From: Girardinichthys multiradiatus
Lineage: Eukaryota > Chordata > Actinopteri > Cyprinodontiformes > Goodeidae
Assembly: GCF_021462225.1 (NCBI RefSeq)
Contig: NC_061806.1
Coordinates: forward strand, 3,777,234 to 3,841,233
Reading direction: 5' to 3'
Length of the DNA: 64,000 bases
The notes under the pieces are model-generated. The model was not told the DNA's origin. It was given only the letters and a program-made list of their open reading frames with translations, and made no database searches. Below, in pieces: positions 29,301 through 38,565 of the stretch (position 1 is the stretch's first letter; each line of letters starts with the position of its first letter). Position numbers and translations under genes: made by a program.

Positions 29301-29781
29301 CATAATACAGAGAACTTCTACCACCAGCTTCTTACTTCTGAGTCTACTGTTCAGCTACAACCTTAAAACCACCAAGAAGGACATTTCCAGAGTCTCCACA
29401 GGAGGATCATGTATGAACAAGACAAAGGTTTTGTCCCCCAAATGCCCCATTTCCCAGTTTCCCAGTCCAAATATACATCTGGAAATGGAGTCGCCAATAA
29501 AGAGCTCACGGTGAGGCTGATTCATCTGAAGTCCTCTTCCATTACAAGCAGGTTAGAGCTGCTTTGGCAGTTTGAGGTAGACATCCCCATCATTGGACAT
29601 GTGGTCCTAATCTTGTGGCTGATTCCTGCATTAATGTATCAGCAACTTTAAGTTTATTCTACTGACAAATCATATCAATACTACATAGACTGTGGATGAA
29701 TGTGTTCAATGTCTAACTCTGCATTTCTGCTCTTGGTTTTCCAGGACCATTGACAAGGGCAAGAAGAAGAAGATCTTTTAA
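8259..29781 (+). CDS. septin7: Septin 7 (3' portion of the gene; eleven constitutive coding exons)
   Basis: Septin 7 is a GTP-binding cytoskeletal protein that assembles with other septins into hetero-oligomers and filaments in cytokinesis, cell cortex and cilia/neuronal structures. Exons 8259-8365, 16688-16788, 18335-18469, 19715-19832, 20628-20720, 20875-20971, 22360-22411, 22628-22753, 25413-25548, 25634-25779 and 29745-29781 all have AG/GT borders. They join in one frame to 381 residues plus the stop. Visible parts are the P-loop GESGLGKST, the G3 motif DTPGFGD, the G4 motif AKAD, the septin unique element (about [18 protein letters not shown]) and a C-terminal coiled coil ending KKKKIF. 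The human protein has about 437 residues, so roughly 56 N-terminal residues are encoded upstream of the window. Exon borders match the human gene as I recall it. Whether this is the teleost a or b copy cannot be told here. Confidence 0.97.
9860..10385 (-). mobile_element. Decayed Tc1-like transposon fragment
   Basis: Read on the minus strand this is a broken Tc1-type transposase. On the plus strand the telltale segments are 'acaacatgatgctgccaccc', 'tgtacttcacggttgg' and 'cattgtccatttggaagac'. These are the usual reverse-complement forms of the catalytic core in common fish and frog Tc1 elements. Stops and indels occur in all frames, and the ends are not defined. Confidence 0.6.
10928..10967. 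repeat. (GT)n microsatellite, interrupted
   Basis: A GT/GC dinucleotide run with interruptions (gtgtgtgtgtgtgcatgcgtgcgtgtg...) lies in a septin7 intron. Confidence 0.85.
14845..15240 (+). mobile_element. Tc1-like transposon, internally deleted fossil
   Basis: The 5' leader ('aatggaacctggatgataacatgaa', 'aggaggccaaaagatttc') matches the same kind of sequence in the remnant at 2945-4245. It jumps after about 280 bases to a 3' end-like segment ('actgtctgacattaaacg'). No transposase frame survives. Confidence 0.55.
16688..16788 (+). CDS. septin7: septin7 exon: G3 (DTPGFGD) exon
   Basis: The acceptor is ...catgatcacag and the donor is gtgagc. It reads [17 protein letters not shown], then [16 protein letters not shown], and ends with the first two bases of a Cys codon. 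It carries the septin G3/switch II motif. The Val-His-Leu-Leu stretch differs from human Val-Gln-Leu-Leu by one residue. Confidence 0.97.
16789..18334. other. septin7 intron
   Basis: This intron is largely filled by a Tc1-like remnant (16838-17800). The rest (17801-18334) shows no recognisable feature. Confidence 0.8.
16838..17800 (+). mobile_element. Decayed Tc1-like transposon ('gccttgcaaaag' terminal-repeat family)
   Basis: It starts with a degenerate terminal repeat (gggccttgcaaaggttttcac). It then runs through recognisable transposase blocks on the plus strand: the paired-domain end near 17100-17200, 'aaacacggtggtggcagcatcat' near 17346, and 'ctgactgagcttgagctatt' near 17570. It trails off after 'attgattcagggaggctgaata'. 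Frames are broken throughout. Confidence 0.75.
18335..18469 (+). CDS. septin7: septin7 exon
   Basis: The acceptor is ...cccctccacag and the donor is gtacgt. It completes the split Cys codon and reads [17 protein letters not shown], then [18 protein letters not shown], ending in Pro-Ser-Gly-His plus two bases of Gly. The exon encodes the central strands of the GTPase fold. Confidence 0.97.
18470..19714. other. septin7 intron
   Basis: The only recognisable content is a short MITE at 19516-19647. The 118-residue open frame at 18725-19081 crosses plain intron sequence and has no detectable similarity. Confidence 0.75.
19516..19647. mobile_element. Short MITE with ~26-bp inverted ends
   Basis: The left end (agggtctccaactccagtcc) is nearly the reverse complement of the right end (ggattggagtcggagacccc). 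The interior 'ggtccaacacacctgaatcaaatg' is typical of a short dispersed element frequent in teleosts. A related half copy lies at 38476-38565. Confidence 0.65.
19715..19832 (+). CDS. septin7: septin7 exon: G4 (AKAD) exon
   Basis: The acceptor is ...ctgtccccag and the donor is gtatgt. It reads [20 protein letters not shown], then [23 protein letters not shown] is the guanine-specificity motif of septins. It starts in phase 2 and ends on a codon border. Confidence 0.97.
19833..20627. other. septin7 intron
   Basis: This is 795 bases of intron in which I see no recognisable feature. Confidence 0.75.
20628..20720 (+). CDS. septin7: septin7 exon
   Basis: The acceptor is ...ctgcatgcag and the donor is gtcagc. 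It has exactly 31 codons, both ends in phase 0: [19 protein letters not shown], then [12 protein letters not shown]. The acidic stretch at the end varies between vertebrate septin 7 proteins. Confidence 0.96.
20875..20971 (+). CDS. septin7: septin7 exon: septin unique element
   Basis: The acceptor is ...ctctctgcag and the donor is gtgaga. It reads [20 protein letters not shown], then [12 protein letters not shown] plus one base. The segment around the Trp is diagnostic for septins and forms part of the GTP-binding (G) interface. Confidence 0.97.
20972..22359. other. septin7 intron
   Basis: A faint Tc1-like terminal-repeat trace lies at about 21150-21305. The rest is unrecognised, including purine-rich sequence near 22030-22060. 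Open frames of 84-92 residues here occur on both strands and are not supported. Confidence 0.7.
21150..21305. repeat. Possible Tc1-like terminal-repeat remnant
   Basis: The segments 'gcttacagctaatgaaaac' and 'gaatacttttgcaatgcact' resemble ends of fish Tc1 elements. No transposase sequence or matching opposite end is seen. Confidence 0.3.
22360..22411 (+). CDS. septin7: septin7 exon (52 nt)
   Basis: The acceptor is ...ctcttctgcag and the donor is gtgagt. It reads [17 protein letters not shown] plus two bases of an Arg codon. It completes the septin unique element. Confidence 0.96.
22628..22753 (+). CDS. septin7: septin7 exon
   Basis: The acceptor is ...ctttgtttttag and the donor is gtgagt. 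It reads [19 protein letters not shown], then [17 protein letters not shown], and ends KGQLT plus 'aa', the first two bases of a Lys codon. Because the Lys codon can be finished by a from the microexon (23159) or g from the next exon (25413), both splice choices keep the frame. Confidence 0.97.
22754..25412. other. septin7 intron containing the microexon
   Basis: Apart from the predicted microexon at 23159-23179 I recognise only a poly(A) run near 24519-24534. A GC-richer patch at 24200-24300 could be a SINE fragment, but I cannot assign it. Confidence 0.65.
23159..23179 (+). CDS. septin7: septin7 predicted alternative microexon (21 nt)
   Basis: A strong pyrimidine-rich acceptor (gtgcatttctttgtttttag) is followed by 21 bases and a perfect donor (gtaagt). 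In frame it gives (K)TDTPDG(M): the upstream 'aa' plus 'a' makes Lys, and the trailing 'at' joins g of exon 25413 to make Met. Without it, the junction is the standard KSPLAQ. It would insert seven residues between the septin unique region and the coiled coil. Splice signals, length and both phases fit, but there is no transcript evidence here. Confidence 0.7.
25413..25548 (+). CDS. septin7: septin7 exon: start of C-terminal coiled coil
   Basis: The acceptor is ...catgtcttcag and the donor is gtacaa. It reads [19 protein letters not shown], then [18 protein letters not shown], and ends KDSQVE. Heptad-like charged/hydrophobic spacing marks the coiled coil that pairs with the SEPT6-group partner. 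Confidence 0.97.
25634..25779 (+). CDS. septin7: septin7 exon: coiled coil
   Basis: The acceptor is ...tgtcattgcag and the donor is gtaatg. It reads [20 protein letters not shown], then [17 protein letters not shown], and ends EASR (Arg split 2+1). The intron between this and the previous exon is only 85 bases. Confidence 0.97.
25830..28175 (+). mobile_element. Decayed non-LTR retrotransposon (LINE), 5'-truncated
   Basis: Translated pieces follow a LINE ORF2. The end of the endonuclease domain lies near 26010-26090 ([15 protein letters not shown]). Reverse transcriptase runs about 26930-27450, including [19 protein letters not shown] and an intact FADD box at 27418-27429. The C-terminal region at 27604-28137 is still open and ends in [15 protein letters not shown]. 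The family is very common in teleosts; I cannot fix the clade (RTE-like is my guess). Multiple frameshifts and stops show it is dead. GC content is clearly higher than in the surrounding intron. It lies in the same orientation as septin7. Confidence 0.85.
27604..28137 (+). pseudogene. LINE ORF2 C-terminal fragment (open reading frame remnant)
   Basis: This 177-codon open stretch is the C-terminal part of the LINE reverse transcriptase protein: [52 protein letters not shown] and [12 protein letters not shown]. It is a remnant of the longer broken ORF, not a host gene. The frame drifts from family consensus over its last ~20 codons. Confidence 0.85.
28420..28870. mobile_element. Rearranged Tc1-like fossil
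   Basis: The segment 'tgatggagcttgagatctactgcaaagaagaatggg' to 'gaggctgtaattgctgccaaaggtgg' matches the 3' end of a Tc1-type transposase on the plus strand. The sequence just before it ('ggtctcatctgaacaaagcac') looks like the same family on the minus strand. This suggests an internal deletion/inversion. Confidence 0.6.
29745..29781 (+). CDS. septin7: septin7 terminal coding exon
   Basis: The acceptor is ...cttggttttccag. It reads (R)[11 protein letters not shown] and then TAA at 29779-29781. The basic, Phe-ending tail is characteristic of septin 7. Confidence 0.96.
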
Positions 29782-30625
29782 TTCTCTGGACTGTTCCTTA
29801 TGATCTGCCAAACTGCCAGCTTTGACTGTCAGACCATCTCCTGGTCAAACTACACCTGCCATTTGACCATCTTCCTGTGTGTATCGAATGAAAGCCAGGG
29901 GGCAGCACTGTCTCTCTGAATTTAACTTTTAATTACCCTTATTATTTTAGTTCTGGATGTGTTTTGGAGCACACAAACATGTCAGCAAAGAAGAAAGACC
30001 ACTTTTGAATGTTTCTGATGCAAAGAGTTCAGTCGTTCTTTGTTCTTCTGCTTTGGGAATAGGTTATGTTGCATGATCTTTTCAAGCCAAAAACCCAAAC
30101 AAAGGGTCCACCCTTCACTTCCTGTGCACTGAAAGTGTGAGGCTGGTGGGAACTTCAGCCACTGTTGTATTCTGCTGCTTCAACTAAAACTGTAACCAGG
30201 AGTAGCAGTCTTTAATCGTGATTATTAATATTTTCTTACCTTCTGTTCTTTTATATTGGCCTTTGTATAGAGATGGTGTTGTGTTTTGTTTGTTATAGTT
30301 GGTGTTCTCCAGCCCTGCTCCTGGAAACCAAACAGAAATCTCAGAGTGGAACAAGTCAGGACAATCGTTTGTGGGGTGCTTGGATTTGACATTTTCAGCT
30401 TCTACAAATTTAGCATAATATTTTCCAACAGAAACGTATTTCAAACGATGATGAAGCGGACAGCACTCTGTGGTAGATGGAGAACATGAAGCTGTCATGC
30501 TTCAGGTTAACAACATTAAACATTGGTTGGACTGCCCTTTTTTATTGTAATGTCATGTTTTTAATGTACAAAGTCACATTATGAAACTGATGGGAAAAAT
30601 AAAGGATCTTGATTGTAAGTCACAA
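29782..30625 (+). other. septin7: septin7 3' untranslated region
   Basis: This is sequence between the stop codon and just past the AATAAA at 30598. It is inferred from the signal. Short frames inside it are not supported as genes. Confidence 0.7.
30598..30603 (+). terminator. septin7: Poly(A) signal AATAAA
   Basis: AATAAA sits about 820 bases after the stop codon, followed by a T/G-containing stretch (ggatcttgattgtaagt). It is the first canonical hexamer that I see downstream of the stop. Confidence 0.7.
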
Positions 30626-31255
30626 CACAAATACAGTATAATACAGCAGTGTTATACTGTATTATATCAGTATGAGATTTTCATGGCATGATAACTTTCA
30701 GTAAAAATAGACAAAAATGTTAAACTAATATATGAAACATGATCTAATCGCTTTATTTTAAAACTGAAAAGAAACAAGTCTTCCTGCTGCTGATATTACA
30801 TATTATAATAATGTTCTTCATAACATTTATTTGTTTTTCTAACTTTAACACATTTAAACAATAATATGGACTAAGCACCTGCTAGATTTACTGTGAGTGA
30901 GGAAAGCCAACTGACATACCAGAAACGGTATGATGGAGGAATAATGCAATTTGGAAAGTGGAACTTGTTAAAATACGAAATAAGAAACTGATAACCGGCC
31001 TTGCTTTAAAGGTTTGAAGCTGGATGCAGGAACTTAGTACAACATTGAGATCAATGAAGGCATTAGGAAATTAAATGTGGTTCTTTTGTCTAGTTCCAGG
31101 TTTATCCCCAGTGTTTTAAATTGGCTGAAAGTCCTGCTTATCTGCACACTAGGCCAGTTATGTGCCAAACAAACCAAAGGAGCCAATCTGTTCTGAACTG
31201 TTACTGAATGTATATGCCATAAAATGAATACCCACCCCCACCACCTTAGTAAAAT

Positions 31256-31269
31256 GGGGGGGGGGGGGG
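31256..31269. repeat. Poly(G) run of 14
   Basis: Fourteen consecutive G bases follow 'agtaaaat'. The exact count may be unreliable in assembled sequence. Confidence 0.85.
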
Positions 31270-31675
31270 AATCAATGAGTCTGAACTATAATGGACTGGA
31301 ATAAAATGTGCTGTAATGGCACCAAAATAGCAAAACAGGTGGTGAGATGAATACTCACCCTGAATACTCTAATCTGAAGAGAGCTGGAACTGGATGGATG
31401 GATGTTTTAACCATATTTTTGAGAAAATAAAGAATCCTTTTAATTTGAAGAGATTAACAGAAGTGTTTTAAAACACCTTTAATTAATTTAAGTCCCCTTA
31501 AGAACAACAAAATACCAAAATAGATAGTTGCCTACATGTGCCAATGGAGCTAGTTTTCTCTGAATGCGTGATTAACTTTATTAATACTAGATTCATTTCA
31601 GCATCAAAGTAGGCAGGTCACATTGATGTTATAGTAACCTGTGTTTGTATAGCCTTCAACCATCTGCTGCTTTTG

Positions 31676-31790
31676 GGTTAGGTTTAGGGTTAAGGTGTGA
31701 ATTAAGGTTTAGGGTCAGGGTTACGCCAAAGAAATTCCTTGTAAAGATAGAAAGACAAGGGTGTGTGTTTGTGCGAGCATATGCATAGAA
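31676..31790. repeat. TTAGGG-like degenerate repeat joined to a GT run
   Basis: The segments 'ggtttagggttaaggtgtg' and 'ggtttagggtcagggtta' precede 'gtaaagatagaaagacaagg' and a GT-rich run. The longer block at 42093-42460 has the same TTAGGG-like core next to GT runs, in the arrangement of a dispersed fish repeat. Confidence 0.55.
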
Positions 31791-31884
31791 ATTACTCTAT
31801 GTTGAATGGGTGTGTGAATGCAGGTTTTTCACCTGGAAGTGTTCATTTGTAAGTGTGATGAGAACAGTACAAGGCCTCTAATTC

Positions 31885-32200
31885 ACAGACCCTAAGAGGG
31901 CCGGTAGACCCGTCTCTGGAAGGCCCAGGCAACATAATCCCATGGGCAGCCATACACCCAGCACAGGAACAGCAGCCCCCAGGCCAAAGAGGCACACAGC
32001 AAGACGTAGGGCACCGAGACCCCTCGACCTAGCCACACCGCCAACCCCAGCCGTGCAGGCCGAGACCAGGAACCGGATCCCCCAGTCGCACCTACACAGA
32101 CAACACCCCACCAAGGCGGCCAGCATCCCCATACCCCCCGTCCCCCAATGCTGAGGTGGCAATGGCCATACCCCCTACGCCAGGCATCACCAAATGGCGG
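31885..32200. repeat. GC-rich dispersed repeat (unassigned)
   Basis: About 300 bases, C-rich on this strand, with abrupt borders against AT-rich neighbours. Open frames occur on both strands, as expected from stop-codon-poor GC-rich DNA. It reads like a piece of a repeat, but I cannot name the family. Confidence 0.4.
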
Positions 32201-33259
32201 ACTTTGGTCCAATTCGGATTCCAGGTATTACGACCATACCGTCACTCAGTTGAACCAATCAAATCTTTTGTTTAGTTGGTGCTGTACGTGTCGTCCTGAA
32301 TGAAATACCTCTTTAAAACAAGACAAAAGCATGCAGTTCATTCAGATACTTCGACATCATTAGTCACCTACCACGTATATCAACATTTTATTATTGTGAG
32401 TCCACTATGCAATCCAGTGGAGACGGGCCCCATTCATGTTGACAACACATGCATACGAGCAATAATAAACTCATTCAGGGTACAAAAGATTTTTTTTTAT
32501 TCCGACACTCCCTGGGTTGTTGCAAAATGTTTGTTTTTAGCAAAATGTTCTGGAGTTTTGTCCTGCAGGTGGCACCATAACATTGCAAAAGGGCGTCTCT
32601 TGCTAGTAAATTTAGAGACAACACATTCCCTGGGTTAGGCATATCTCTGTCTGAACTTTAACCAGAACCTAGCTGTTTTTACTACAATTCTGCTGAGCAA
32701 GAGACCTCTCCATCAGCTTCTGTTGGCATTACCTTTGACCCACTAAACAGATATCTTCCTTCTAACCTCCACGCCGTTCTACCTAAGCAGACGAGATTGA
32801 AGGTCTTATTAAAAGCACATTGCAGCATGGTCTCATCAGTCAAATGTTTTTGTTTATAAGATTTTAACAGATGGATAAACCAGTTGTTTATAATATAATG
32901 ATCTCAATATTAAGGTTTGTTGGCTTTCTTTGTTTTTCCCTGAAGATTTTCCTGAAATCATTTGCAAAATCCATGGAAACACTGCCACGCCTATAGGTAA
33001 ACACAGGATGTTCCCATGGAAACACAGGGCCGATGGCAGAGGCTGGTGCCCATGTCCACCTGTCATGGGTAAGAGGCATCTGCTAATACATTTAATGATA
33101 TAAGCTGGACTCTTTCTCATATTTACCTGTACTTGTGTGCCTATACGGAAAGGAAGTCAGCTGATCTGAGATCAGATCCTATAAAAGGTCCAGAAGGGAA
33201 ATCCAGACATTCCAACCTAAAAATACTCTTCAGCTCATTTGGGTGGACCAGAAGGGCTA

Positions 33260-33440
33260 TAAGGTCCCAGTAAGTTTTGTGTTTGCTCCAGGATTTCCTC
33301 CCAGTGGGACTTACCCAATAGGGAGGGTCCCAGGAGGTACCCTGGTCAGATGTCGGAATCTCCTCAACTGACTTCTTTTAATAGAGAGGAGCAACAGCTC
33401 TACACCTTGTGGTTAACCCCTCATGCACACAGACTCCGTC
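33260..33440. repeat. Dispersed repeat fragment
   Basis: The blocks 'gtcccaggaggtaccctggtcagatg' and 'gaggagcaacagctctacacc' resemble a widespread fish repeat that I recall with 'ccaggaggcatcctgatcagatgcc ... gtggaggagcagcggctctac'. No coding frame is preserved. Confidence 0.45.
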
Positions 33441-33559
33441 ATCCATGCTTTTTGCTCTCTGTAAGAAATAGAAGCCATGCTAGTCAAGCAGTAATTAACA
33501 CTTGTTCCATGGCACTGCGGCATGACAGAGAGCCAGGAATATAATTAATAGTATTATTA

Positions 33560-35452
33560 AAAATAAAGATAGAGATTTCACAATAGGTATTAAACACAAC
33601 AACACTACAGTAGAAAAAAAGAGGATATTGTTGAAGTTTTTAACAAGGACTTTGTTAATATCGGTCCTAATTTAGTTAATAAATTGCCAAAGGTTACAGA
33701 TGGAAGGCATACTTATAAATTTAACAATATTAATACAATGTTTCTGGGAATAGTGAGTGAAAGTGAGGTAATAGACGTAGTTAAAATTTTTTTAAAAATC
33801 CAAAGATTGTAATGAAATAGATATGGTTATTGTGGAAGAGGTCATTTATAGTATTATTAAACCTCTCACCTATATTTGTAACAGATCATTTCTAACTGGA
33901 ACCTTTCCTGACAAAATGAAGATAGCAAAGGTTTTTTCAGTTCATAAAAGTGGAGACAAGTAAATATTAACAAATTACAGGCCGATATCATTGCTACCAC
34001 AATTTTCAAAAAGTTTGGAAAAAATTATTCATAAAAAGGCTGGACTCCTTTCTTCATAAATATAATACACTGAATGAACACCAGTACGGCTTCAGGAACA
34101 ACTGCTCCACAACTTTAGCTGTGATGGAGTTTGTGGAGCACATTGTTGCAGCAGTTGACCTGAAGCTTAATACCGTGTGTGTTTATTGACCTATGTAAGG
34201 CATTTGATACTATTGACCACGCACGACTATTAGGTAAATGTGAATTGTATAGCTTACGGGGGGTTACATATCAGTGGTTAAAGAGTTACTTGAGTAATAG
34301 ATTACAATATGTACAAATTAACAACACAAAGTCACAAACAGACAAAGTAAAATGTGGTCTTCCGCAAGGCTCAGTTCTAGGACCTGAATTATTTATACTT
34401 TTTTTAAACGATATTTTTGCAGTATCCTGTATTTTAAAGTTTATAATGTTCGCAGACTATACAAATTTCTTTTTTTCTGGAAAAAATATGGATGAAATAA
34501 TAAAAACAATACAAAAAAATTAAGCTAAGTTGAAAACATGGTGTGATTATAATAAGTTGTCGCTAAATGAAGGAAAAATCTAAATTTATGGTATTCTCTT
34601 GTAATCTTATCTATAATGTATAGTTATGTATAAATGGAGTTGAAATCGAAAGAGTATATGAGACAACATTTTTAAGGGTTATTATAGATGATAAATTTAG
34701 TTGGAAGCCTCACATAGGATATATTAGAAATAAAGTTGCTAAAACTATTGGAATATTGGTTAAAATAAAAGATTTAATAAATGTTAAAGGCTTGTATATT
34801 ATATATTCCTCTTTGGTTATGCCTTATTTGTCTTACTGCTCAGAAATCTGGGGAAATACAAATAAAACAATTATTGATAAATTAGTTAAGTTGCATAAAA
34901 AAGCTATAAGACTTATTAATAAGGTGGGATACCGTGAACCAACTGATAAACTCTTTATTCAAAGTAATACATTAAAATTTAAAGACATTGTTTATATAAA
35001 AATACTGGACATAATGTACAAAGCATTGAACAATAGCTTTCCTTCTGGTATTCAGAGATTATTTAAGCTAAGAGAGAATAAATATAATTTGTGAGGTTTG
35101 TTTATATTTGAATGTGCAAAAGAGAAGAGCCAGATAAAGTCTAGATGTGTTTCAGTTATTGGTGTGAAATTGTGGAATGAATTGAATGATGAGTTTAAGG
35201 TATGTCCTTTCTTGGTGAACTTTAAAAGAGCTTTAAAATGTAAACTGATAAAATCATACGCTGTTATGTAGATTTATATTGTGAAGACATCCTGGTAGGT
35301 TGTAAGGTAAAAGAAAAAATAGGGTAGGCAAGAATAAGCTTTGCTTCGGCCTCTTCCTTTTTTGGTAAACTGTGGGTTTGTTTATTGTCATATATTTTTT
35401 TCTCCTTTGTTTGGTGTGGACAATTTACCAAAATAAAAGTAAGTAAGTAAGA
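33560..35452 (+). mobile_element. Decayed non-LTR retrotransposon (Jockey/CR1/L2-like LINE)
   Basis: Broken reverse-transcriptase blocks can be read in order. They are NYRPISLLPQFSKSLEK (about 33975), then DLCKAFDTIDHARLLGKC (about 34188) and CGLPQGSVLGPELFILFLND (about 34350). An altered YADD-type box reading FADY follows at 34449-34460, and then the C-terminal part 34756-35094 (SLVMPYLSYCSEIWGN). It ends in aaaataaaagtaagtaagtaag, a short (AAGT)n tail, which marks the 3' end. It is very AT-rich, with frameshifts and stops. Confidence 0.85.
34179..34523 (+). pseudogene. Reverse transcriptase fragment of the LINE
   Basis: This open stretch of 114 codons covers RT motifs A to C: DLCKAFDTIDHA, GLPQGSVLGPELF and MFADYTNFF. 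In motif C the second catalytic Asp is Tyr (gactat), so the enzyme would be inactive even without the flanking frameshifts. Confidence 0.85.
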
Positions 35453-35659
35453 GCCCTCCTCCGTCGTCTGTCATAGGTAGGGATTGATTCTATTTTTATC
35501 GGATGACAGAGCACATGAGTGAATTTCAATGGGGGTAAAATTCATGAATGACACAGCTCTTGTCAGATGCATGAATGAATCCTAAAGGCAAAAACACATC
35601 AAGTGCGAATTGCCGCATGGCATAATTTTCGATGGAAGACGGAGCCAACATGGAACGTA

Positions 35660-36005
35660 GTCATTGTGAACTCACGGTAAAGCAGAGCTCAGCCGCCCTA
35701 CAGAGGAAACTTATTTCAACTGCTTGTATCCAGACTTTTGCCCTTTCGGTCAGCATCCATCTTATGACATAGGTGAGGGTTAGAAAGTAGTTGACCACGT
35801 AGTTTTCTTGACCTCGACAGATTGAAGCAACATCTCTATGACTCCAGGCGAGGACACTTAATTCTTCCATCATTTGTGAACATTACATTAATTTTTCTCT
35901 CTGCTTGGATCAGAGACTGACCCATGACTTGAAAGGTGTAGTCTACGTTGTTCCAGTTAGGAAGCATTGCATCTGACTTGGGTACCATAACATTTGTTTT
36001 AAATG
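35660..36005 (-). mobile_element. LINE fragment (same family as 25830-28175)
   Basis: Minus-strand frames read NVMFTNDGRI (35836-36018) and LTERAKVWIQAVEISFLCRA (35661-35873). These line up with [12 protein letters not shown] and [20 protein letters not shown] of the LINE family at 25830. The intervening part is deleted or diverged. Confidence 0.6.
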
Positions 36006-36009
36006 TTTT

Positions 36010-36185
36010 TTGGGGCACTAGTGGCCTGTTTTTTCAGCAGTAAGCTGTCAGGAAAGGGGTGGAGAGAGGGGGAAGACATGCAGCAAAGGTTGCCAAGGTC
36101 GGGAGTCAAACCTGCAATAGACCGCGTCGAGGACTGAAGCCTCTTAATATGGGTTGCATGTTTTACCTCTGCACCAAACAATGAC
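36010..36185. repeat. SINE-like repeat with tRNA-like segment
   Basis: The segments 'aagacatgcagcaaagg', 'ggtcgggagtcaaacctgc' and 'cgaggactgaagcctcttaatatggg' resemble a common fish dispersed element. The 'ggagtcaaacc' motif looks like a diverged RNA polymerase III B box (GGTTCGANNCC) on the opposite strand. No target-site duplication was found. Confidence 0.5.
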
Positions 36186-38475
36186 ATTTACCACAAAAAC
36201 TGAAGCTACAAGGTTGAAAACTGCAGCATTGTGTCTACTTTGGGCCATTATTCTTCATCCTCTTTTTGTTGGCAGATATGCATATTAGCCAAAACATTCT
36301 TCTTTGCATCTTATAAAGAGGTATGGGGATTTAACAAAACACTTCACCAAGGGATGATTATGGGACATATCCAGTTTTTCAGCCAAAGTGATGGATTTAG
36401 ATGTTAGTAAAGAACTCTTATCACACAGACAGCTAATATAGTATCATCCTTTAAATAAAACATGTCATACTCTGGTATGTCGTGTCCACGTTGCTCAAAT
36501 GATCCTTTAAGACAGACCCAGTTAGAAACAGTTAGAAGGAACTGTAGCCTAATCTTTCTCTCTTGCTTGTTTAAATAAAAGCCAGGCCCTTTGGACCCAA
36601 AGCTGCTGTTTGTAGAACACACAGACAATGTTGTTCTGCAGCCTTACACCACAGCCTTAACAGTCACACATCCTGTCTGCTTTTGGTTCCCCTGTTGCTG
36701 ATTGGCCTATCTGCGTCTGAGGTCCACTAGGTGCAAAGATCATTAGCCAATGACAAAGAAGTTTGCTTAATCTTGTGGTATGACAGGTCAGAGAACACAG
36801 ATCTAACTGTGAGTGTGTGACCCCAGTAGAACCCTGATAAAACTTTGGGTGTGCGAGCCCAGTTTTAGAAGTTGAGAAACATCTGCATATGGTGCGTTTC
36901 TGAAGATATAAACTATCTAGATTAGTTTGGTACACTGTAGGACAATCATACTGATCCAGCACCAGTAAAATTGTGACAAATTGTGTAAAAATGGGATCAT
37001 CTGCTTTAATACCAGACTGTAGTTTGTTAAAGGTCCTTCATCATGCTGACTCATCTTCCACCTGGTATGAAACAGAGAATTAGTTTTAGGAATTCTGGGT
37101 TTAAGAACCCAGTAAAACTGGCTGCCAGCATAAACTTCTTTGGCTTTGATCCCCCAAGTATTAGAAGTCAAATGGAACCAGGACATGTGACCCAAGTTAT
37201 GAGAGGATCCCATCGGTGGCAATGAATATGCAGTCACCGCCTTTTTTTCCCCCAATTGTTCAGTTTGAAGCAGTCCTCTTTTTAGAAGATCTTTCTCAGA
37301 ATATGAACACTTTTACTTGTAAGCCCAGCTTTAAACATTTGTTTAGGGCTCCTGTTCTAAGTCCATGTTACATAATGTGGCGAGGTCTGGTAAAGGTGCC
37401 AGTGTTCAGTATGCATGCCAAGGGGCATCCTGTCTGGTAATAGAGCTGTAATGTGAACACAGGTTTATTTCTTCTCCACCAGCTGACTGAATGACTGCAT
37501 CCAGTGTCAGGGCGACCATCAGCATCATATATCTCAGTTACTGACATTTGATTGGGTAAACAAAGAGCCATGAGGCCAAATTTGGATTTTCAAACAGATG
37601 ACCGCACATAATGATAATACTATCTGCTATTAGACTTTTCATCGTGGAAATCAGTCCACAGGATATTTTCTGTTTTTTTATGCTTAGAAATATGCTTTTC
37701 CACCAACAGCATTCTCATTAAATCATCTTCTTACATGGCTTTAGCAAGAGATTAGCCTTCTTTTCTGCTTTTCTACTGATCCAGGCATATTTGTCAGCAC
37801 CTGTGGAATATGTGTAAAAAGAAAATTCTAATAAATTAACCTTTTATTAGAGCAACACAATCCAACACTGAACGTTTTAGAATATCATCCTGTAAATTAA
37901 GTGTATTTATTCAATGGGTAAAAACATCCCATGTTAAGAAATAATTGTAACATCTCCTGTGGCATTTGTGCTGTCTTTGTACAAGCTCCTTTAGCTAACA
38001 GGATAACCCTCAGTCTCACACTTCACAAGACTACAGATGGAAGTATCTTTCACCTTCTTTTGTGCACAATCAGTGCAGATGGTCCAGAGTCCACAGGTTT
38101 CCTCTTCAACCCAAAGATTTTCTATAGGTTTTCGGTCTGGAGGCAAGATGAAGTCCACATTAGTGCTCGCTAGATGTGACCTAGGTGTCAAATGCAGAGG
38201 TAGTAATGTTGAAACCAGACTGATATTTTTACATTTAAATGTTATTTAAATATAAAACTTTATAGTGAAACATTCCACAGAGTGACTTTTACTGTTCATT
38301 GTTATTAGATTAGAGGTGCAAATAACAAAGCCTTTTATGCTAAAACCGTCTTATGATTCAAAACTGGAGCATAAGCTCCTAACTCTATGGCAAAGCTAAC
38401 TGGACATGCTAACTACCAGGAACTCCCTCTCTAGAAGCACATTACTGCACACATGATGACAGCCTAAAGACGTCA

Positions 38476-38565
38476 CCTGCTGCAGGAGTCTCCAGCTCCA
38501 GTCCTCAGAGCTTCTGCCTTGCAGCTTTTAGATGCATCCCCGATCCAGCACAGCTGAATCAAATA
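38476..38565. mobile_element. Half of a MITE split or truncated at a Tc1 insertion
   Basis: The sequence 'gcaggagtctccagctccagtcc' to 'ccagcacagctgaatcaaata' matches the left half of the MITE at 19516-19647. The Tc1 element at 38566 starts right after its TA. A matching right half is not visible after 40172. Confidence 0.55.

Larger units (their letters stand above)
25780..29744. other. Last coding intron of septin7
   Basis: A decayed LINE in sense orientation (25830-28175) and a Tc1-like remnant (28420-28870) fill most of it. Nothing is recognised in 28871-29744. Confidence 0.8.

Noticed and set aside
31878..32212. Frames of 94-106 residues on the minus strand in the GC-rich block
   Set aside because: Long frames are expected in GC-rich DNA. 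There are overlapping frames on both strands with biased composition and no motif.
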